Assembly (NCBI GenBank): GCA_027484605.1
Contig: JAIXSR010000035.1
Span: 39,089-103,088, forward strand
Source of the DNA: Hyphomicrobiales bacterium
Lineage (GTDB): Bacteria; Pseudomonadota; Alphaproteobacteria; Rhizobiales; Beijerinckiaceae
Direction: 5' to 3'
DNA length: 64,000 bases
The notes under the pieces were generated by a model. It was given only the letters and a program-made list of their open reading frames with translations, was not told the DNA's origin and did no database searches. Position numbers and translations under genes: made by a program. The stretch's first letter is position 1; every line of letters begins with the position of its first letter. Below, piece by piece: positions 39,767 to 50,311 of this stretch.

Positions 39767-42700
39767 TTTCCGCTTTTCGGCGATGCGGGCAATGTCCTGC
39801 ATCAGCTTGCGCGTCGCCTCCAACCGGACGACCGGATCCTCGAAGGCGCCGGCAAAGACGATCTTCATGTCCGGCCGGACCTTCGCCGTCGTGCCCTTTT
39901 CCGAGACATACTGGACGAGCCCGTTCGGATTGGCGAAGGCATTGTCCCTGAAGGCGATGATGATGCCCTTGGGCCCGGCATCGACCTTCTCGACATGGGC
40001 GCGGCGGCAGAGCAGCTTGATCGCGACGATCTTCATCAACTGGCCGATTTCCGGCGGCAGCGGGCCGAACCGGTCGATCAGCTCCGCCGCAAAGCCCTCG
40101 ATATCGCCGTCATTCTCCACCTGTGAGAGCCGCCGGTAGAGCGCCATGCGCAGATCGAGATCGGCGATGTAATCCTCGGGGATCAGCACCGGCGTGCCGA
40201 TGGCAATGGTCGGCGACCAGGCCTCCTCCTCGGGCAGCTCGATCCCCGCCTTGAGGGCGGCCACCGCCTCTTCCAGCATCTGCTGGTAGAGTTCGTAGCC
40301 GACTTCCTTGATATGCCCGGATTGCTCGTCGCCCAGCAGGTTGCCGGCACCGCGTATGTCGAGATCGTGGCTGGCGAGCTGGAAGCCGGCGCCGAGCGTG
40401 TCGAGCGAATGCAGGACCTTGAGCCGACGCTCGGCATTGGCGGTCAAGGTGCGGTTGACCGGCAGCGTGAAGAGCGCATAGGCGCGCGTCTTGGATCGGC
40501 CAACCCGTCCCCGCAGCTGGTAAAGCTGCGAGAGCCCGAACATATCGGCGCGATGCACGATCAGCGTGTTGGCGGCGGGAATGTCGAGGCCCGATTCGAC
40601 GATCGTGGTCGAGAGCAGCACATCGAACTTGCCGTCATAGAAGTCGCTCATCACGGATTCGAGGTCCGTGGCCGACATCTGGCCATGGCCGATTCCGACC
40701 CGTACTTCCGGAACGTCCTTCTCGAGGAAGGCCTTCACCTCGGCGAGATCGTCGATCCGCGGCACGACATAGAAGGATTGCCCGCCGCGATAGCGCTCGC
40801 GCAGCAGGGCCTCGCGCACGACCAGCGGATCGAACGGCGTGACAAAGCTGCGCACGGCCAGCCGGTCTACCGGCGGGGTGGCGATGATCGAGAGTTCGCG
40901 CACCCCGGTCATGGCCAGCTGCAGCGTCCGCGGAATCGGCGTTGCCGAGAGGGTCAGCACATGGACCTCCGCGCGCAGTTCCTTCAGCCGCTCCTTGTGA
41001 GCCACGCCGAAATGCTGCTCCTCGTCGATGATGACCAGGCTGAGATCCTTGAAATGGTTGCCCTTTCCGAGCAAGGCATGGGTACCGACCACGATATCCA
41101 CCGTGCCGTTGGCCATTTCCTCGCGTGTCTTCTTGAGGTCGGCAGGGGTGACCAGCCGCGAGGCCTGCGCAATGCGCAAAGGCAGGCCGGAAAAGCGGCT
41201 CTGGAACGTGCGGAAATGCTGCCGCGCCAGCAGGGTCGTCGGCACGATCACCGCCACCTGCTTGCCGGACATCGCCACCACGAAGGCGGCGCGCAACGCG
41301 ACTTCCGTCTTGCCGAACCCGACATCGCCGCAGACCAGCCGGTCCATCGGCCGGCCCGAGCCGAGATCGTCGATCACCGCATCGATGGCATTCTGCTGGT
41401 CCTCGGTCTCGTCGAAAGGAAACCGCGCGACGAATTCCTCGTAGAGCCCTTCCGGCGGCACCAGCCGCGGCGCCTCGCGCGTCAACCGCTGGGCCGCGAT
41501 CTTGATGAGCCCCCGCGCCATGTCGCGGATGCGTTGCTTCAGCTTCGCCTTGCGGGCCTGCCAGGCCCCGCCGCCGAGCCGGTCCAGCGTGGCATCGGTA
41601 TCCTCCGAGCCATAGCGCGTCAGCAGCTCGATATTCTCGACCGGCAGGAACAGCTTGTCGCCGCCTGCATAATGGATCTCGAGGCAATCATGCGGCGCGC
41701 CGGCCGCGGTGATCGTTTTCAGCCCGATGAAGCGCCCGATGCCGTGATCGACATGGACCACCACATCGCCGGCCTTGAGGCTGGTCAGCTCGGTGATGAA
41801 ATCCTTCGCACGCTTCTTGCTGCGCTTCGGGCGCGTCAGCCTTTCGCCGAGCAGGTCCTCCTCGGAGAGCAGGACGAAATCCAGCGTCTCGAAGCCTTCC
41901 TGCAAAGCCACGGTCAGCAGGCCCGCCTCGCCCTCCGGCAGCTCCTTGAGATCGTTCAGCGATCTGAGCACCCGTTGCTTCGCGAGGCCATGATCGGCCA
42001 GCACGCCGCCGAGCCGGTCCCGCGCGCCGTCGCTGCCGGCCGCGAAGACGATCCGGCGGCCATCCCGGGCCCGGGCCTGGGCATGGTCGACCGCCGCCTG
42101 GAAGACATTCGCCTCCGGATTGGTGCGTTCGGGCGCGAAATCACGCCCGCGATGCGTCCGGGCGGAGAAGATCGTTTTGCCCCCGGCCGATTCCATCGTG
42201 AAAGGCGAGACTTCGATCGCCGCGCCGCGCAGCTTCTGCCATTCCTCGCGGCTGCGATAGAGCAGGCCCGGCGGCAGCGGGCGATAGGGCACGGAATGTC
42301 CGTCTTCCTGCGTCGAGCGGCGCGCCTCGAAATAATCCTCGATCTGGCTGAGCCGCTCCTGCGCCGCGCCATCGGCCTGGGAATCCAGCACGAAAACCGT
42401 GTCCGGCACATAGGCCTCGAGTGCGTCGAGCCCGGCATGGAAGAGCGGCAGCCAATGCTCCATGCCGATATGCTTGCGGCCCTCGCTGATATGCTCGTAG
42501 AGCGTGTCGCCACGCAGATTGGCGCCGAATTGCGTCAGGTATCCCTGCCGGAACCGCTTGATCGCCTCGGAGGTGAGCTGGAACTCGCTCATCGGCACCA
42601 TTTCCAGCGCGCGGAGCTGCGCCGAGGAACGCTGCGTCTCCGGGTCGAAGCTGCGGATCGATTCCAGCGTGTCGCCGAAGAAATCGAGGCGCACGGGCTC

Positions 42701-43288
42701 GGCAAAGCCCGGTGGGAACAGATCGACGATACCGCCGCGCAAGGCATACTCGCCGACATCGCGCACGGTTGAGCTGCGCTGGTAGCCATTCGCCTCCAGC
42801 CAGGCGGAAATCTCGGCCAGATCCTGCGCATTGCCCGGCGCGGCGGAAAAGCTCTGCCGGGACACGAAATCGGCCGGCGGCAGCTTCTGCAGCGCGGCAT
42901 TGACCGTGGTGATCAGAACGCGCGGCCGCGCCCCCCCGCGCGAGCGGACGAGCCGTGCGAGACATTCCATCCGCCGAGCGACCAGGCTCGCATTCGGCGA
43001 GGCGCGGTCATAGGGCTGGCAATCCCAGGCGGGCAGCGAGAGCACCTCGATTTCCGGCGCGAAGGCCTGGATCGCGGCCTGAACCTCGGCCTGCCGCAAC
43101 CCGTCGCGGGCGACGAAGGTCAGCAGGGCGGGAACCTCGACGCCGCGCGCGAAGCGCAGGCGCGCCAGCTCGGCAAGCACCAGCCCGGTCGCGCCATCGG
43201 CCACATCCGAAAGCAGGACGGGCGAGGCCTTCTGGAGGGCATGGTCGAGACCAGCCTGGACGAGCGGCGGAAACAGCATGGAATTCAA
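39764..43288 (-). CDS. mfd: Transcription-repair coupling factor
   Basis: LVCGDVGFGKTEVALRAAFVVAMSGKQVAVIVPTTLLARQH, HVDHGIGRFIGLK, LRGRVGRSKTRAYAL. Confidence 0.97.
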   Translation of the reverse strand: MNSMLFPPLVQAGLDHALQKASPVLLSDVADGATGLVLAELARLRFARGVEVPALLTFVARDGLRQAEVQAAIQAFAPEIEVLSLPAWDCQPYDRASPNASLVARRMECLARLVRSRGGARPRVLITTVNAALQKLPPADFVSRQSFSAAPGNAQDLAEISAWLEANGYQRSSTVRDVGEYALRGGIVDLFPPGFAEPVRLDFFGDTLESIRSFDPETQRSSAQLRALEMVPMSEFQLTSEAIKRFRQGYLTQFGANLRGDTLYEHISEGRKHIGMEHWLPLFHAGLDALEAYVPDTVFVLDSQADGAAQERLSQIEDYFEARRSTQEDGHSVPYRPLPPGLLYRSREEWQKLRGAAIEVSPFTMESAGGKTIFSARTHRGRDFAPERTNPEANVFQAAVDHAQARARDGRRIVFAAGSDGARDRLGGVLADHGLAKQRVLRSLNDLKELPEGEAGLLTVALQEGFETLDFVLLSEEDLLGERLTRPKRSKKRAKDFITELTSLKAGDVVVHVDHGIGRFIGLKTITAAGAPHDCLEIHYAGGDKLFLPVENIELLTRYGSEDTDATLDRLGGGAWQARKAKLKQRIRDMARGLIKIAAQRLTREAPRLVPPEGLYEEFVARFPFDETEDQQNAIDAVIDDLGSGRPMDRLVCGDVGFGKTEVALRAAFVVAMSGKQVAVIVPTTLLARQHFRTFQSRFSGLPLRIAQASRLVTPADLKKTREEMANGTVDIVVGTHALLGKGNHFKDLSLVIIDEEQHFGVAHKERLKELRAEVHVLTLSATPIPRTLQLAMTGVRELSIIATPPVDRLAVRSFVTPFDPLVVREALLRERYRGGQSFYVVPRIDDLAEVKAFLEKDVPEVRVGIGHGQMSATDLESVMSDFYDGKFDVLLSTTIVESGLDIPAANTLIVHRADMFGLSQLYQLRGRVGRSKTRAYALFTLPVNRTLTANAERRLKVLHSLDTLGAGFQLASHDLDIRGAGNLLGDEQSGHIKEVGYELYQQMLEEAVAALKAGIELPEEEAWSPTIAIGTPVLIPEDYIADLDLRMALYRRLSQVENDGDIEGFAAELIDRFGPLPPEIGQLMKIVAIKLLCRRAHVEKVDAGPKGIIIAFRDNAFANPNGLVQYVSEKGTTAKVRPDMKIVFAGAFEDPVVRLEATRKLMQDIARIAEKRK

Positions 43289-43331
43289 CTCGATGGGCGT
43301 GGTGGCCGACAGGCCTTGCCCTTAAGGCCGG

Positions 43332-43628
43332 TCAGAGATCGATCGGCTTGTCATGGGTGTGATACGCTTTCAGGCCCCGGAAGACCGGCGTATCGTAATT
43401 CTCCGGCGCCTCCTCGCCCTGGGCGATCCAGGAGAAGAGATCGCGGTCCGGCACCTCGATCAGCGCCTCGAACACGGTCATTTCATCCTCGGTCAGCGTC
43501 TCGATGACGGATTCGGCATAGCGGCCCATCAACAGGTCCATCTCGCGCGTGCCCCGGTGCCAGGCCCGGAACAGCAGACGCTTGCGGCGCGGATCGAGGC
43601 CCGCGGTGGAACGGGAAAGGCCGGTCAT
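43332..43628 (-). CDS. sdhE: Succinate dehydrogenase assembly factor SdhE
   Basis: RRKRLLFRAWHRGTREMDLLMGRYAE. Confidence 0.92.
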   Translation of the reverse strand: MTGLSRSTAGLDPRRKRLLFRAWHRGTREMDLLMGRYAESVIETLTEDEMTVFEALIEVPDRDLFSWIAQGEEAPENYDTPVFRGLKAYHTHDKPIDL

Positions 43629-43785
43629 GGCGGCTCCGGAAGGGTTCGGTCGGAAAACACCGTCCGAATGAAGGGGGAAGCCCCGTGAAGTCAAGCCGAT
43701 TTCGCGGCCCTGCGACGGCATGGGCGGGGGCGGGCCCTGCGCACCGGTCCTTGGCCCCGGCACCGCCTTGGGCTATCGGAAAGGG

Positions 43786-45888
43786 ATGCGGCCGAAGGAA
43801 CTCGATCCCTATTTCAGCCTGGTGACGCGCCTTCCGGGGATCGGCCCGAAACTGGCGCCGCTTTACGATACGCTCCTGGCCCGGAACAGCCAGCCGGCGC
43901 GGCTGCTGGACCTTGCCCTGCACCTGCCGGTCGATCTCATCGACCGCTCGCTCTCGCCCTCGATCCGCGCCATGCCGAACGAGGGCATCGTCACCTTCCA
44001 GGCCGTCGTGGAGGCGCACAGGCCGCCGCCGCCCGGCCGCGCCCGTGCGCCCTACCGCGTGATCGTCGGCGACGAGACCGGCGATGTCACGCTCGTCTTC
44101 TTCCGGCTGCCGAAGGCGCAGGTCGAGCAGATGCTGCCCGTCGGCGCCAGCCGGGTGATTTCCGGCCGGGTCGAGCTGTTCGATGGCCTGCGCCAGATCG
44201 CCCATCCCGACCGGATCCTCCCGCCGGACCGGTTCTCGCCCGAAGCCGCCTTTGAGCCGGTCTACCCGCTGACCGAGGGCCTGTCGTCGAAACGGGTGCA
44301 GAATGCCGCCCTCGCCGCCCTGGAACGCCTGCCGGCCCTGCCGGAATGGCAGGACCCGTCCTTGGCCGAACGCTACGGCTGGCCCGGCTTCCGCGATGCC
44401 GTGCAGAAGCTGCATCAGCCGCGCCAGCCGGCCGATCTCGACCCGCAGAGCCTCGCCTACCGGCGCCTCGCCTATGACGAATTCCTCGCCGGCCAGCTCG
44501 CCCTGCAGATGGTGCGTGCCCGCCAGCGGGGCCCGCGCGGCCGCGCCCTCCGGGGCGATGGCCGCATCCGCCGGCGCATCCTCGCGGCCCTGCCCTATGC
44601 GCTGACCGGGGCGCAGAGCCGCGCCCTCACCGAGATCGAGGACGATCTCGCCGAGCCCGAGCGCATGCTTCGCCTGCTCCAGGGCGATGTCGGGGCCGGC
44701 AAGACCGTCGTCGCCCTCCTCGCCATGGCCATGGCAGTCGAGGCCGGCGCCCAGGCCGCGATGATGGCCCCGACCGAAATCCTCGCCCGCCAGCATGCCG
44801 AACGGCTCGCACCGCTGGCAGCGGCAGCCGGGCTGCGCCTCGCCCTCCTGACAGGCCGGGCCGGCAGCGCCGAGCGGCAGGCCGTGCTCGCCGGCCTCGC
44901 TTCCGGCGAGATCCAGATGGTCATCGGCACCCATGCCCTCTTCCAGGACGATGTGGCCTTTGCCGATCTCGGCCTCGCCATTGTGGACGAGCAGCACCGC
45001 TTCGGCGTGCATCAGCGCCTCGCTCTGGCCCGCAAGGGTGAGGCGGTCGATCTCCTCGTGATGACCGCCACCCCGATTCCGCGGACGCTGGTGCTCGGCT
45101 ATTTCGGCGATCTCGACGTCTCCGTGCTCGACGAGAAGCCGCCCGGCCGCAAGCCGATCGACACGCGGCTCGTCAGCCAGGATCGCCTCGACGAGATGAT
45201 CGGCGGCATCGGCCGCGCCATTGCCGGCGGCGCGCGGGTCTATTGGGTCTGCCCGCTGGTCGGCGAGAGCGAGAAGCTCGATCTCGCCGCCGCCGAGGAG
45301 CGCTTCGGGGATCTCGACCGCCATTTCCCCGGCAAGGTCGGGCTGGTCCATGGCAAGATGCCCGGCGCCGCCAAGGACGAGACCATCGCCCGCTTCGCCC
45401 GGGGCGATCTTTCCGTCCTTGTCGCCACCACGGTGATCGAGGTCGGCGTCGACGTGCCCGAGGCCACGATCATGGTCATCGAGGAGGCGCAGCGCTTCGG
45501 CCTCGCCCAGTTGCACCAGCTGCGCGGGCGCGTCGGGCGCGGGGCCGGGAAATCGACGGCGATCCTGCTCTATCGCGGGCCACTCTCCGAAACCGCCCGT
45601 GCGCGGCTGGAAATCCTGCGCCAGACCGAGGACGGGTTCCGCATCGCCGAGGAAGACCTCCGGCTGCGCGGCGAGGGCGATGTCCTCGGCACGCGGCAAT
45701 CCGGCATGCCCGGCTTCCGGATCGGCCGGCTCGATCTGCATCAGGACCTGCTGAAAATGGCCCGCGACGATGCGATCCTCGCGCTCAGCCGCGATCCCGG
45801 GCTGGCCTCACCCCGGGGCGAGGCCTTGCGGATGCTGCTTTACCTGTTCGAGCGCGACGAGGCGATCCGCCTCATGAAGGCAGGATGA
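43786..45888 (+). CDS. recG: ATP-dependent DNA helicase RecG
   Basis: LLQGDVGAGKTVVALLAMAMAVEAGAQAAMMAPTEILARQH, DEQHRFGVHQRLAL, LHQLRGRVGRGAGKS. Confidence 0.96.
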   Translation: MRPKELDPYFSLVTRLPGIGPKLAPLYDTLLARNSQPARLLDLALHLPVDLIDRSLSPSIRAMPNEGIVTFQAVVEAHRPPPPGRARAPYRVIVGDETGDVTLVFFRLPKAQVEQMLPVGASRVISGRVELFDGLRQIAHPDRILPPDRFSPEAAFEPVYPLTEGLSSKRVQNAALAALERLPALPEWQDPSLAERYGWPGFRDAVQKLHQPRQPADLDPQSLAYRRLAYDEFLAGQLALQMVRARQRGPRGRALRGDGRIRRRILAALPYALTGAQSRALTEIEDDLAEPERMLRLLQGDVGAGKTVVALLAMAMAVEAGAQAAMMAPTEILARQHAERLAPLAAAAGLRLALLTGRAGSAERQAVLAGLASGEIQMVIGTHALFQDDVAFADLGLAIVDEQHRFGVHQRLALARKGEAVDLLVMTATPIPRTLVLGYFGDLDVSVLDEKPPGRKPIDTRLVSQDRLDEMIGGIGRAIAGGARVYWVCPLVGESEKLDLAAAEERFGDLDRHFPGKVGLVHGKMPGAAKDETIARFARGDLSVLVATTVIEVGVDVPEATIMVIEEAQRFGLAQLHQLRGRVGRGAGKSTAILLYRGPLSETARARLEILRQTEDGFRIAEEDLRLRGEGDVLGTRQSGMPGFRIGRLDLHQDLLKMARDDAILALSRDPGLASPRGEALRMLLYLFERDEAIRLMKAG

Positions 45889-45894
45889 GCCGGC

Positions 45895-46662
45895 TCAGGA
45901 AGGATCCGGCGGCGGCAAGACGGGCGTTTTCTTCCGGCGACCGGAGGATTTCAGCCGCTCGACCGCCTCGATCGCGGCATTGCGCGGTTCCTCTTCGCCC
46001 GGACGCAGCAGGCCGAGCGACATGACAATCTTGGCCGCATCATCGACCGAAATCGGCACCTCGATCACCCGGCTCTTCGCGACATAGAAGAAGAAGCCGG
46101 TTGTCGGGTTCGGCGCGCAGGGCAGGAAGACGGAGATGAACTCCTCGTCCTTCGGCAGCCCCCCCTCGATATCGGGAATGGGCGGGGTGGAGAGGAAGAC
46201 GATCGACCAGCATCCCGGCGCGGGATATTCGACAATCCCGACCGTGCGGAACGACGTGCCGCTCTGCGAGAAGATCGTCTCGAAGATCTGCTTGGTGGAG
46301 CGGTAGAGCCCCCGCACCACCGGCATCCGCGCCAGCAGGGTTTCGCCGAAATCCAGCAGGGTCCGGCCCACGAGATTGGCGGTCAGGAACCCGAGCATCG
46401 TCAGCCCGAAGACCAGCACGAGGATTCCGAAACCGGGAATCGCGAAGGGCAGATAGGTTTCCGGCAGGTAGATCTGCGGGATGATGGGCTTCACCCAGCC
46501 ATCGACCCAGTTGATGATCCAGAGCGAGAGATAGATCGTGATGACAACCGGCCCGCTGACGACAATCCCCGTCAGGAAATAGTTCCGCAGGCGCTGGCCG
46601 GCAGTCAGTCGCTTGGCGCTGCTCGGCACCGACGCTTCGTGATCAGGTATCAATCCGCTCAT
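45895..46662 (-). CDS. DUF502 family membrane protein
   Basis: LRNYFLTGIVVSGPVVITIYLSLWIINWVDGWV...FVPTP-like VFLPCAPNPTTGFFFYV. Confidence 0.88.
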   Translation of the reverse strand: MSGLIPDHEASVPSSAKRLTAGQRLRNYFLTGIVVSGPVVITIYLSLWIINWVDGWVKPIIPQIYLPETYLPFAIPGFGILVLVFGLTMLGFLTANLVGRTLLDFGETLLARMPVVRGLYRSTKQIFETIFSQSGTSFRTVGIVEYPAPGCWSIVFLSTPPIPDIEGGLPKDEEFISVFLPCAPNPTTGFFFYVAKSRVIEVPISVDDAAKIVMSLGLLRPGEEEPRNAAIEAVERLKSSGRRKKTPVLPPPDPS

Positions 46663-46665
46663 GGC

Positions 46666-47844
46666 TCATGTCTCGCGACGTTTCGCGATCACGTCAAGCA
46701 CAAGCCGTGCCGCTTTCTCGCTCGGGCTCGACGCATCGCCGCGCATGCGGGCTTCCAGCCGGGTAAAGGCCTCGATCTGTGCCTTCCGGGCCGGTGAATC
46801 GTCCAGAAGGTCGAGAACGGCCGGGGCCAGCCGGTCCATGACCGCCGCCTCCTGGAGGAATTCCGGGACTGCCCGCTCCTCGAGGATCAGGTTGGGCAGG
46901 ATCACCGACGGCACCTTGATCAGGCGCCTGGCGATGAAGGCCTCCCACGGCGCCACGCAATAGGCGGCCACGGTGGGAATGCCGGCCAGCGCCAGTTCGA
47001 GCGTGACCGTCCCGGAAGCCGCCAGCGCCAGCCGCGCCTGCCGGAAGGCCGCGCGCTTGGCGCCCTCGTCGGCCACGACCTCGATCGGCAGGTTGGCCGC
47101 CTCGACCCGGCTCCGCACGTCGGGCTCCAGCCGCTTCAAGGTCGGCAGCACCCAGTGCAGGCCGGGCCGCTGCCGCAGGCTCTCCCGCACTGTCTCCAGG
47201 AAGACCGGCAACAGATGGTGCAGTTCCGCATGGCGCGAGCCCGGCAGAAGCAGGGCCAGGGCCCGCCCGGCATCATTCCGGCGGGCCGTTTCGGCCGCGT
47301 CGCGCGGGCGGTATTCCGCCAGCGTCTCGATCAGCGGATGGCCGACGAAATGCCCGCGCGGCCCCCCGAGCCGCGCCAGCGCGTCCGGCTCGAACGGCAG
47401 AAGGCAGAGGATATCGTCGATATAGGGCTTCATGGCCGGCGCCCGGCCGGGGCGCCACGCCCAGACGCTGGGGCAGACCCAGTGCACGGTCGGGATGCCC
47501 GGCGCCGCAGCCCGGATCCGGCGGGCCACCCGCTTGCAGAAATCCGGGGCATCGATCGTCAGCACAAGATCAGGCTGCCAGGCGACAAGCCCATCTGCCG
47601 TCTCGCGGATCCGCCGCATCAGCAGCGGCAGCCGCCGGATGACCGGGCCGAAGCCCATCACGGCGATATCGCTCTGGTCGAAAAGGCTTTCCAGCCCGGC
47701 GGCCTTCAGCACCGGGCCGCCGACGCCGCGGGCCTCGACCGGAACATCCCGGCTGGCCAGCGCGCGCAACAGGCTGGCGCCAAGCTCATCCCCCGAAGCC
47801 TCGCCGGCGACGATGGCGATGCGCAACGGCGCCATCGGGCTCAA
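46666..47844 (-). CDS. lpxB: Lipid-A-disaccharide synthase
   Basis: IVAGEASGDELGASLLRAL, VWAWRPGRAPAMKPYIDDILCLLPFEP. Confidence 0.95.
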   Translation of the reverse strand: MSPMAPLRIAIVAGEASGDELGASLLRALASRDVPVEARGVGGPVLKAAGLESLFDQSDIAVMGFGPVIRRLPLLMRRIRETADGLVAWQPDLVLTIDAPDFCKRVARRIRAAAPGIPTVHWVCPSVWAWRPGRAPAMKPYIDDILCLLPFEPDALARLGGPRGHFVGHPLIETLAEYRPRDAAETARRNDAGRALALLLPGSRHAELHHLLPVFLETVRESLRQRPGLHWVLPTLKRLEPDVRSRVEAANLPIEVVADEGAKRAAFRQARLALAASGTVTLELALAGIPTVAAYCVAPWEAFIARRLIKVPSVILPNLILEERAVPEFLQEAAVMDRLAPAVLDLLDDSPARKAQIEAFTRLEARMRGDASSPSEKAARLVLDVIAKRRET

Positions 47845-48656
47845 CTGGCCGGCTCGCTCGACCGGACCTCGCGCGGCGTGCAGATCGAGCGATCGCCCCC
47901 CTCGCGGATGAAATCGAGAATCTCGTGCACGAGCGGATGAGCGTCGAACTCGCTCGCCACATCCTCGACGCGCTCCTTCAACGTGCCTTCCGGTGCGAAA
48001 AGCAGCCGATAGGCACGCCGGAGTTCATGGACCTGCTCCAGCGAGAAGCCGCGGCGCTTCAGGCCGACAATGTTCAGCCCCGAAAGCTGGGCCGCACGGC
48101 TCTCGCCCACCGCCATGCCATAGGGGATGACGTCATTGCCGACGCCGGACATCGCGCCAACAAAGGCATGGTCGCCCAGGCGGACGAACTGGTGCACGCC
48201 GGCCCCGCCGCCGATGATCACGTAATCCCCCACCCGGCAATGCCCGGCCAGCATCACATTGTTGGAGAAAATGACATGGTTGCCCACGATGCAATCATGG
48301 GCGACATGGCTGTAGGCCAGGAAGGTGCAGTCATCACCGACCTTGGTCAGCGAGCCGCCGCCGCCCGTGCCGGGATTCATCGTCACGCCCTCGCGGATCG
48401 TGCAGCGCGCCCCGATCTCGAGCCGCGTGATCTCGCCCTTGAATTTCAGGTCCTGCGGCTCGTGGCCCAGCGAGGCAAAGGGGAAGACGCGCGTCCCCGC
48501 CCCGATTGTCGTGTGCCCGGCAACGGCCACATGGCTCTTCAGCTCGACACCATCGCCGAGTTCGACATCCGGCCCGACAACGCAGAAGGGGCCGATCTTC
48601 ACATCGGCGCCCAGCTTCGCAGCGGGATCGACAATCGCGGAAGGATGAATGCTCAC
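47841..48656 (-). CDS. lpxA: UDP-N-acetylglucosamine acyltransferase
   Basis: Hexapeptide repeats, IHPSAIVDPAAKLGADVKIGPFCVVGPDVELGDGVELKSHVAVAGHTTIG. Confidence 0.96.
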   Translation of the reverse strand: MSIHPSAIVDPAAKLGADVKIGPFCVVGPDVELGDGVELKSHVAVAGHTTIGAGTRVFPFASLGHEPQDLKFKGEITRLEIGARCTIREGVTMNPGTGGGGSLTKVGDDCTFLAYSHVAHDCIVGNHVIFSNNVMLAGHCRVGDYVIIGGGAGVHQFVRLGDHAFVGAMSGVGNDVIPYGMAVGESRAAQLSGLNIVGLKRRGFSLEQVHELRRAYRLLFAPEGTLKERVEDVASEFDAHPLVHEILDFIREGGDRSICTPREVRSSEPAS

Positions 48657-48671
48657 GAAGCCCGGTACTCC

Positions 48672-49157
48672 TCAGTCAATCACGATCATGGCGCCGAGCT
48701 CGGCCTCGGCCACGAGTTGGCCGTCCACCTTGGCCTCGCCCTTGAACCACCACATATTGCGCCGGCGGTTGAGGCGCGTCATGTGATATTCGAGCCGGTC
48801 GCCGGGAACCACCGGCTTGCGGAACTTGCATTTGTCGACGGTCATGAAATAGACGACCTTCGCCCGGCCGCCCGCCTCGCCGGAGGCGACACAGGCCGCG
48901 CCGGCCGTCTGGGCCATGCCCTCGACGATCAGCACGCCCGGCATGACCGGCTGCCCAGGAAAATGGCCGAGGAAATGCGGTTCGTTGAACGTCACGTTCT
49001 TCACGCCGATAATCTTGGCCGTCCCTTCCATATGGGTGATCTTGTCCACCATGAGGAATGGATAGCGGTGCGGCAGGCATTCCATCAGCTTGAGGATGTC
49101 CAGCGTCTGGATCTCGCGCGGTGGGGCCCCATCGGCAGGCACGGCGATGTCGCTCAT
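48672..49157 (-). CDS. fabZ: 3-hydroxyacyl-[ACP] dehydratase
   Basis: [39 protein letters not shown]. Confidence 0.96.
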   Translation of the reverse strand: MSDIAVPADGAPPREIQTLDILKLMECLPHRYPFLMVDKITHMEGTAKIIGVKNVTFNEPHFLGHFPGQPVMPGVLIVEGMAQTAGAACVASGEAGGRAKVVYFMTVDKCKFRKPVVPGDRLEYHMTRLNRRRNMWWFKGEAKVDGQLVAEAELGAMIVID

Positions 49158-49216
49158 CTATCAAGGTCTCCGGTCATCAAACCGCAGCCGCCCCGTCGCG
49201 CCGGGCGAGCCACGTC

Positions 49217-50281
49217 CTAGTCCTGACCGGACTTCTGTCCCGTATCGTGGCGGGATGCAAGCTTGCCGAGCGTGGCAACCTCACGAAAATGCTGTTTCGC
49301 CGGCTTGGCCGGGATCCCGGCATATTTCTGCCCGGCCGGAATATCCGTCATTACGCCGGATTTCGCCCCGACCTGCGCCGCCATCCCGATCCTGAGATGG
49401 CCCGCCACGCCGACCTGCCCCGCCAGCACGACATAATCCTGCAGCACGGTGGAGCCGGAAATGCCGACCTGCCCGACAATCACGCAATGCCGGCCGATCT
49501 GGACGTTATGACCGATCTGGACCAGGTTATCGATCTTCGTGCCCTCGCCGATGATCGTATCGCGATTGGCGCCGCGATCGATCGTCGTGTTCGCCCCGAT
49601 ATCAACATCATCCTGCAGGATCACGCGGCCGATCTGCGGCACCTTGAGATGGCCCTGCGGCCCCATGGCGAAACCGAACCCGTCCTGGCCGATCCGCGCG
49701 CCGGCATGGATGATCACGCGGTTGCCGACCAGCGTATGGACGATGGTGGCCGACGGGCCGATCGCACAATCCCGCCCGATCCGGACACCCGGCCCGATCA
49801 CGGCATTGGCCGCGATGATCGTGCCGCGGCCGATCTCCGCGCCCGCGCCGATCACCACGCCGGGATCGATGATGACACCCGATTCGAGCCGTGCATCGGG
49901 ATGCACGAAACTGCCGGGCGCGACGCCGCGCATGGTGAAGATGGGCTGTGGCCGCTGCGCCGCCGGGAACATCAAGGCCGCCGCCTTGGCAAAGGCGCGG
50001 TAGGGTTCCGGCGTGACAAGGGCCACGCAACCGGCCGCCAGCGTCTCGGCGAAACGCGGGGAGATCAGGCAGGCCGAGGCCCGCGTCTCGACCGCGAAGC
50101 GCGCATAGGAGGGATTGTCGAGAAAGGCCAGGGCACCGGGCTCGGCATTTTCCAGCGGAGCAATCCCGGTCAGGACAGAGTCAGGATCGCCGCCACCCGC
50201 GACCTTGGCGCCGGTCGCTTCCGCGAGCTGGCGCGGCGTGACCGGCGAAGGAGTGGAAAAGAACTGGACGCTGGTCATCAT
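49217..50281 (-). CDS. lpxD: UDP-3-O-(3-hydroxymyristoyl)glucosamine N-acyltransferase
   Basis: Hexapeptide repeats, [37 protein letters not shown]. Confidence 0.95.
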   Translation of the reverse strand: MMTSVQFFSTPSPVTPRQLAEATGAKVAGGGDPDSVLTGIAPLENAEPGALAFLDNPSYARFAVETRASACLISPRFAETLAAGCVALVTPEPYRAFAKAAALMFPAAQRPQPIFTMRGVAPGSFVHPDARLESGVIIDPGVVIGAGAEIGRGTIIAANAVIGPGVRIGRDCAIGPSATIVHTLVGNRVIIHAGARIGQDGFGFAMGPQGHLKVPQIGRVILQDDVDIGANTTIDRGANRDTIIGEGTKIDNLVQIGHNVQIGRHCVIVGQVGISGSTVLQDYVVLAGQVGVAGHLRIGMAAQVGAKSGVMTDIPAGQKYAGIPAKPAKQHFREVATLGKLASRHDTGQKSGQD

Positions 50282-50285
50282 GAAA

Positions 50286-50305
50286 AGGCGGGCCGGAGCC
50301 CGCCT
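50286..50305 (-). terminator. Hairpin between bamA stop and lpxD start
   Basis: AGGCGGGC-loop-GCCCGCCT followed by TTTC in minus orientation, 4 nt before lpxD ATG. Confidence 0.55.
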
Positions 50306-50311
50306 GTTTCC

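Noticed and set aside
40313-42772. 819-aa plus-strand ORF opposite mfd
   Set aside because: Antisense of mfd, no domain signatures.
43483-45741. 752-aa minus-strand ORF opposite recG
   Set aside because: Antisense of recG, artefact composition.
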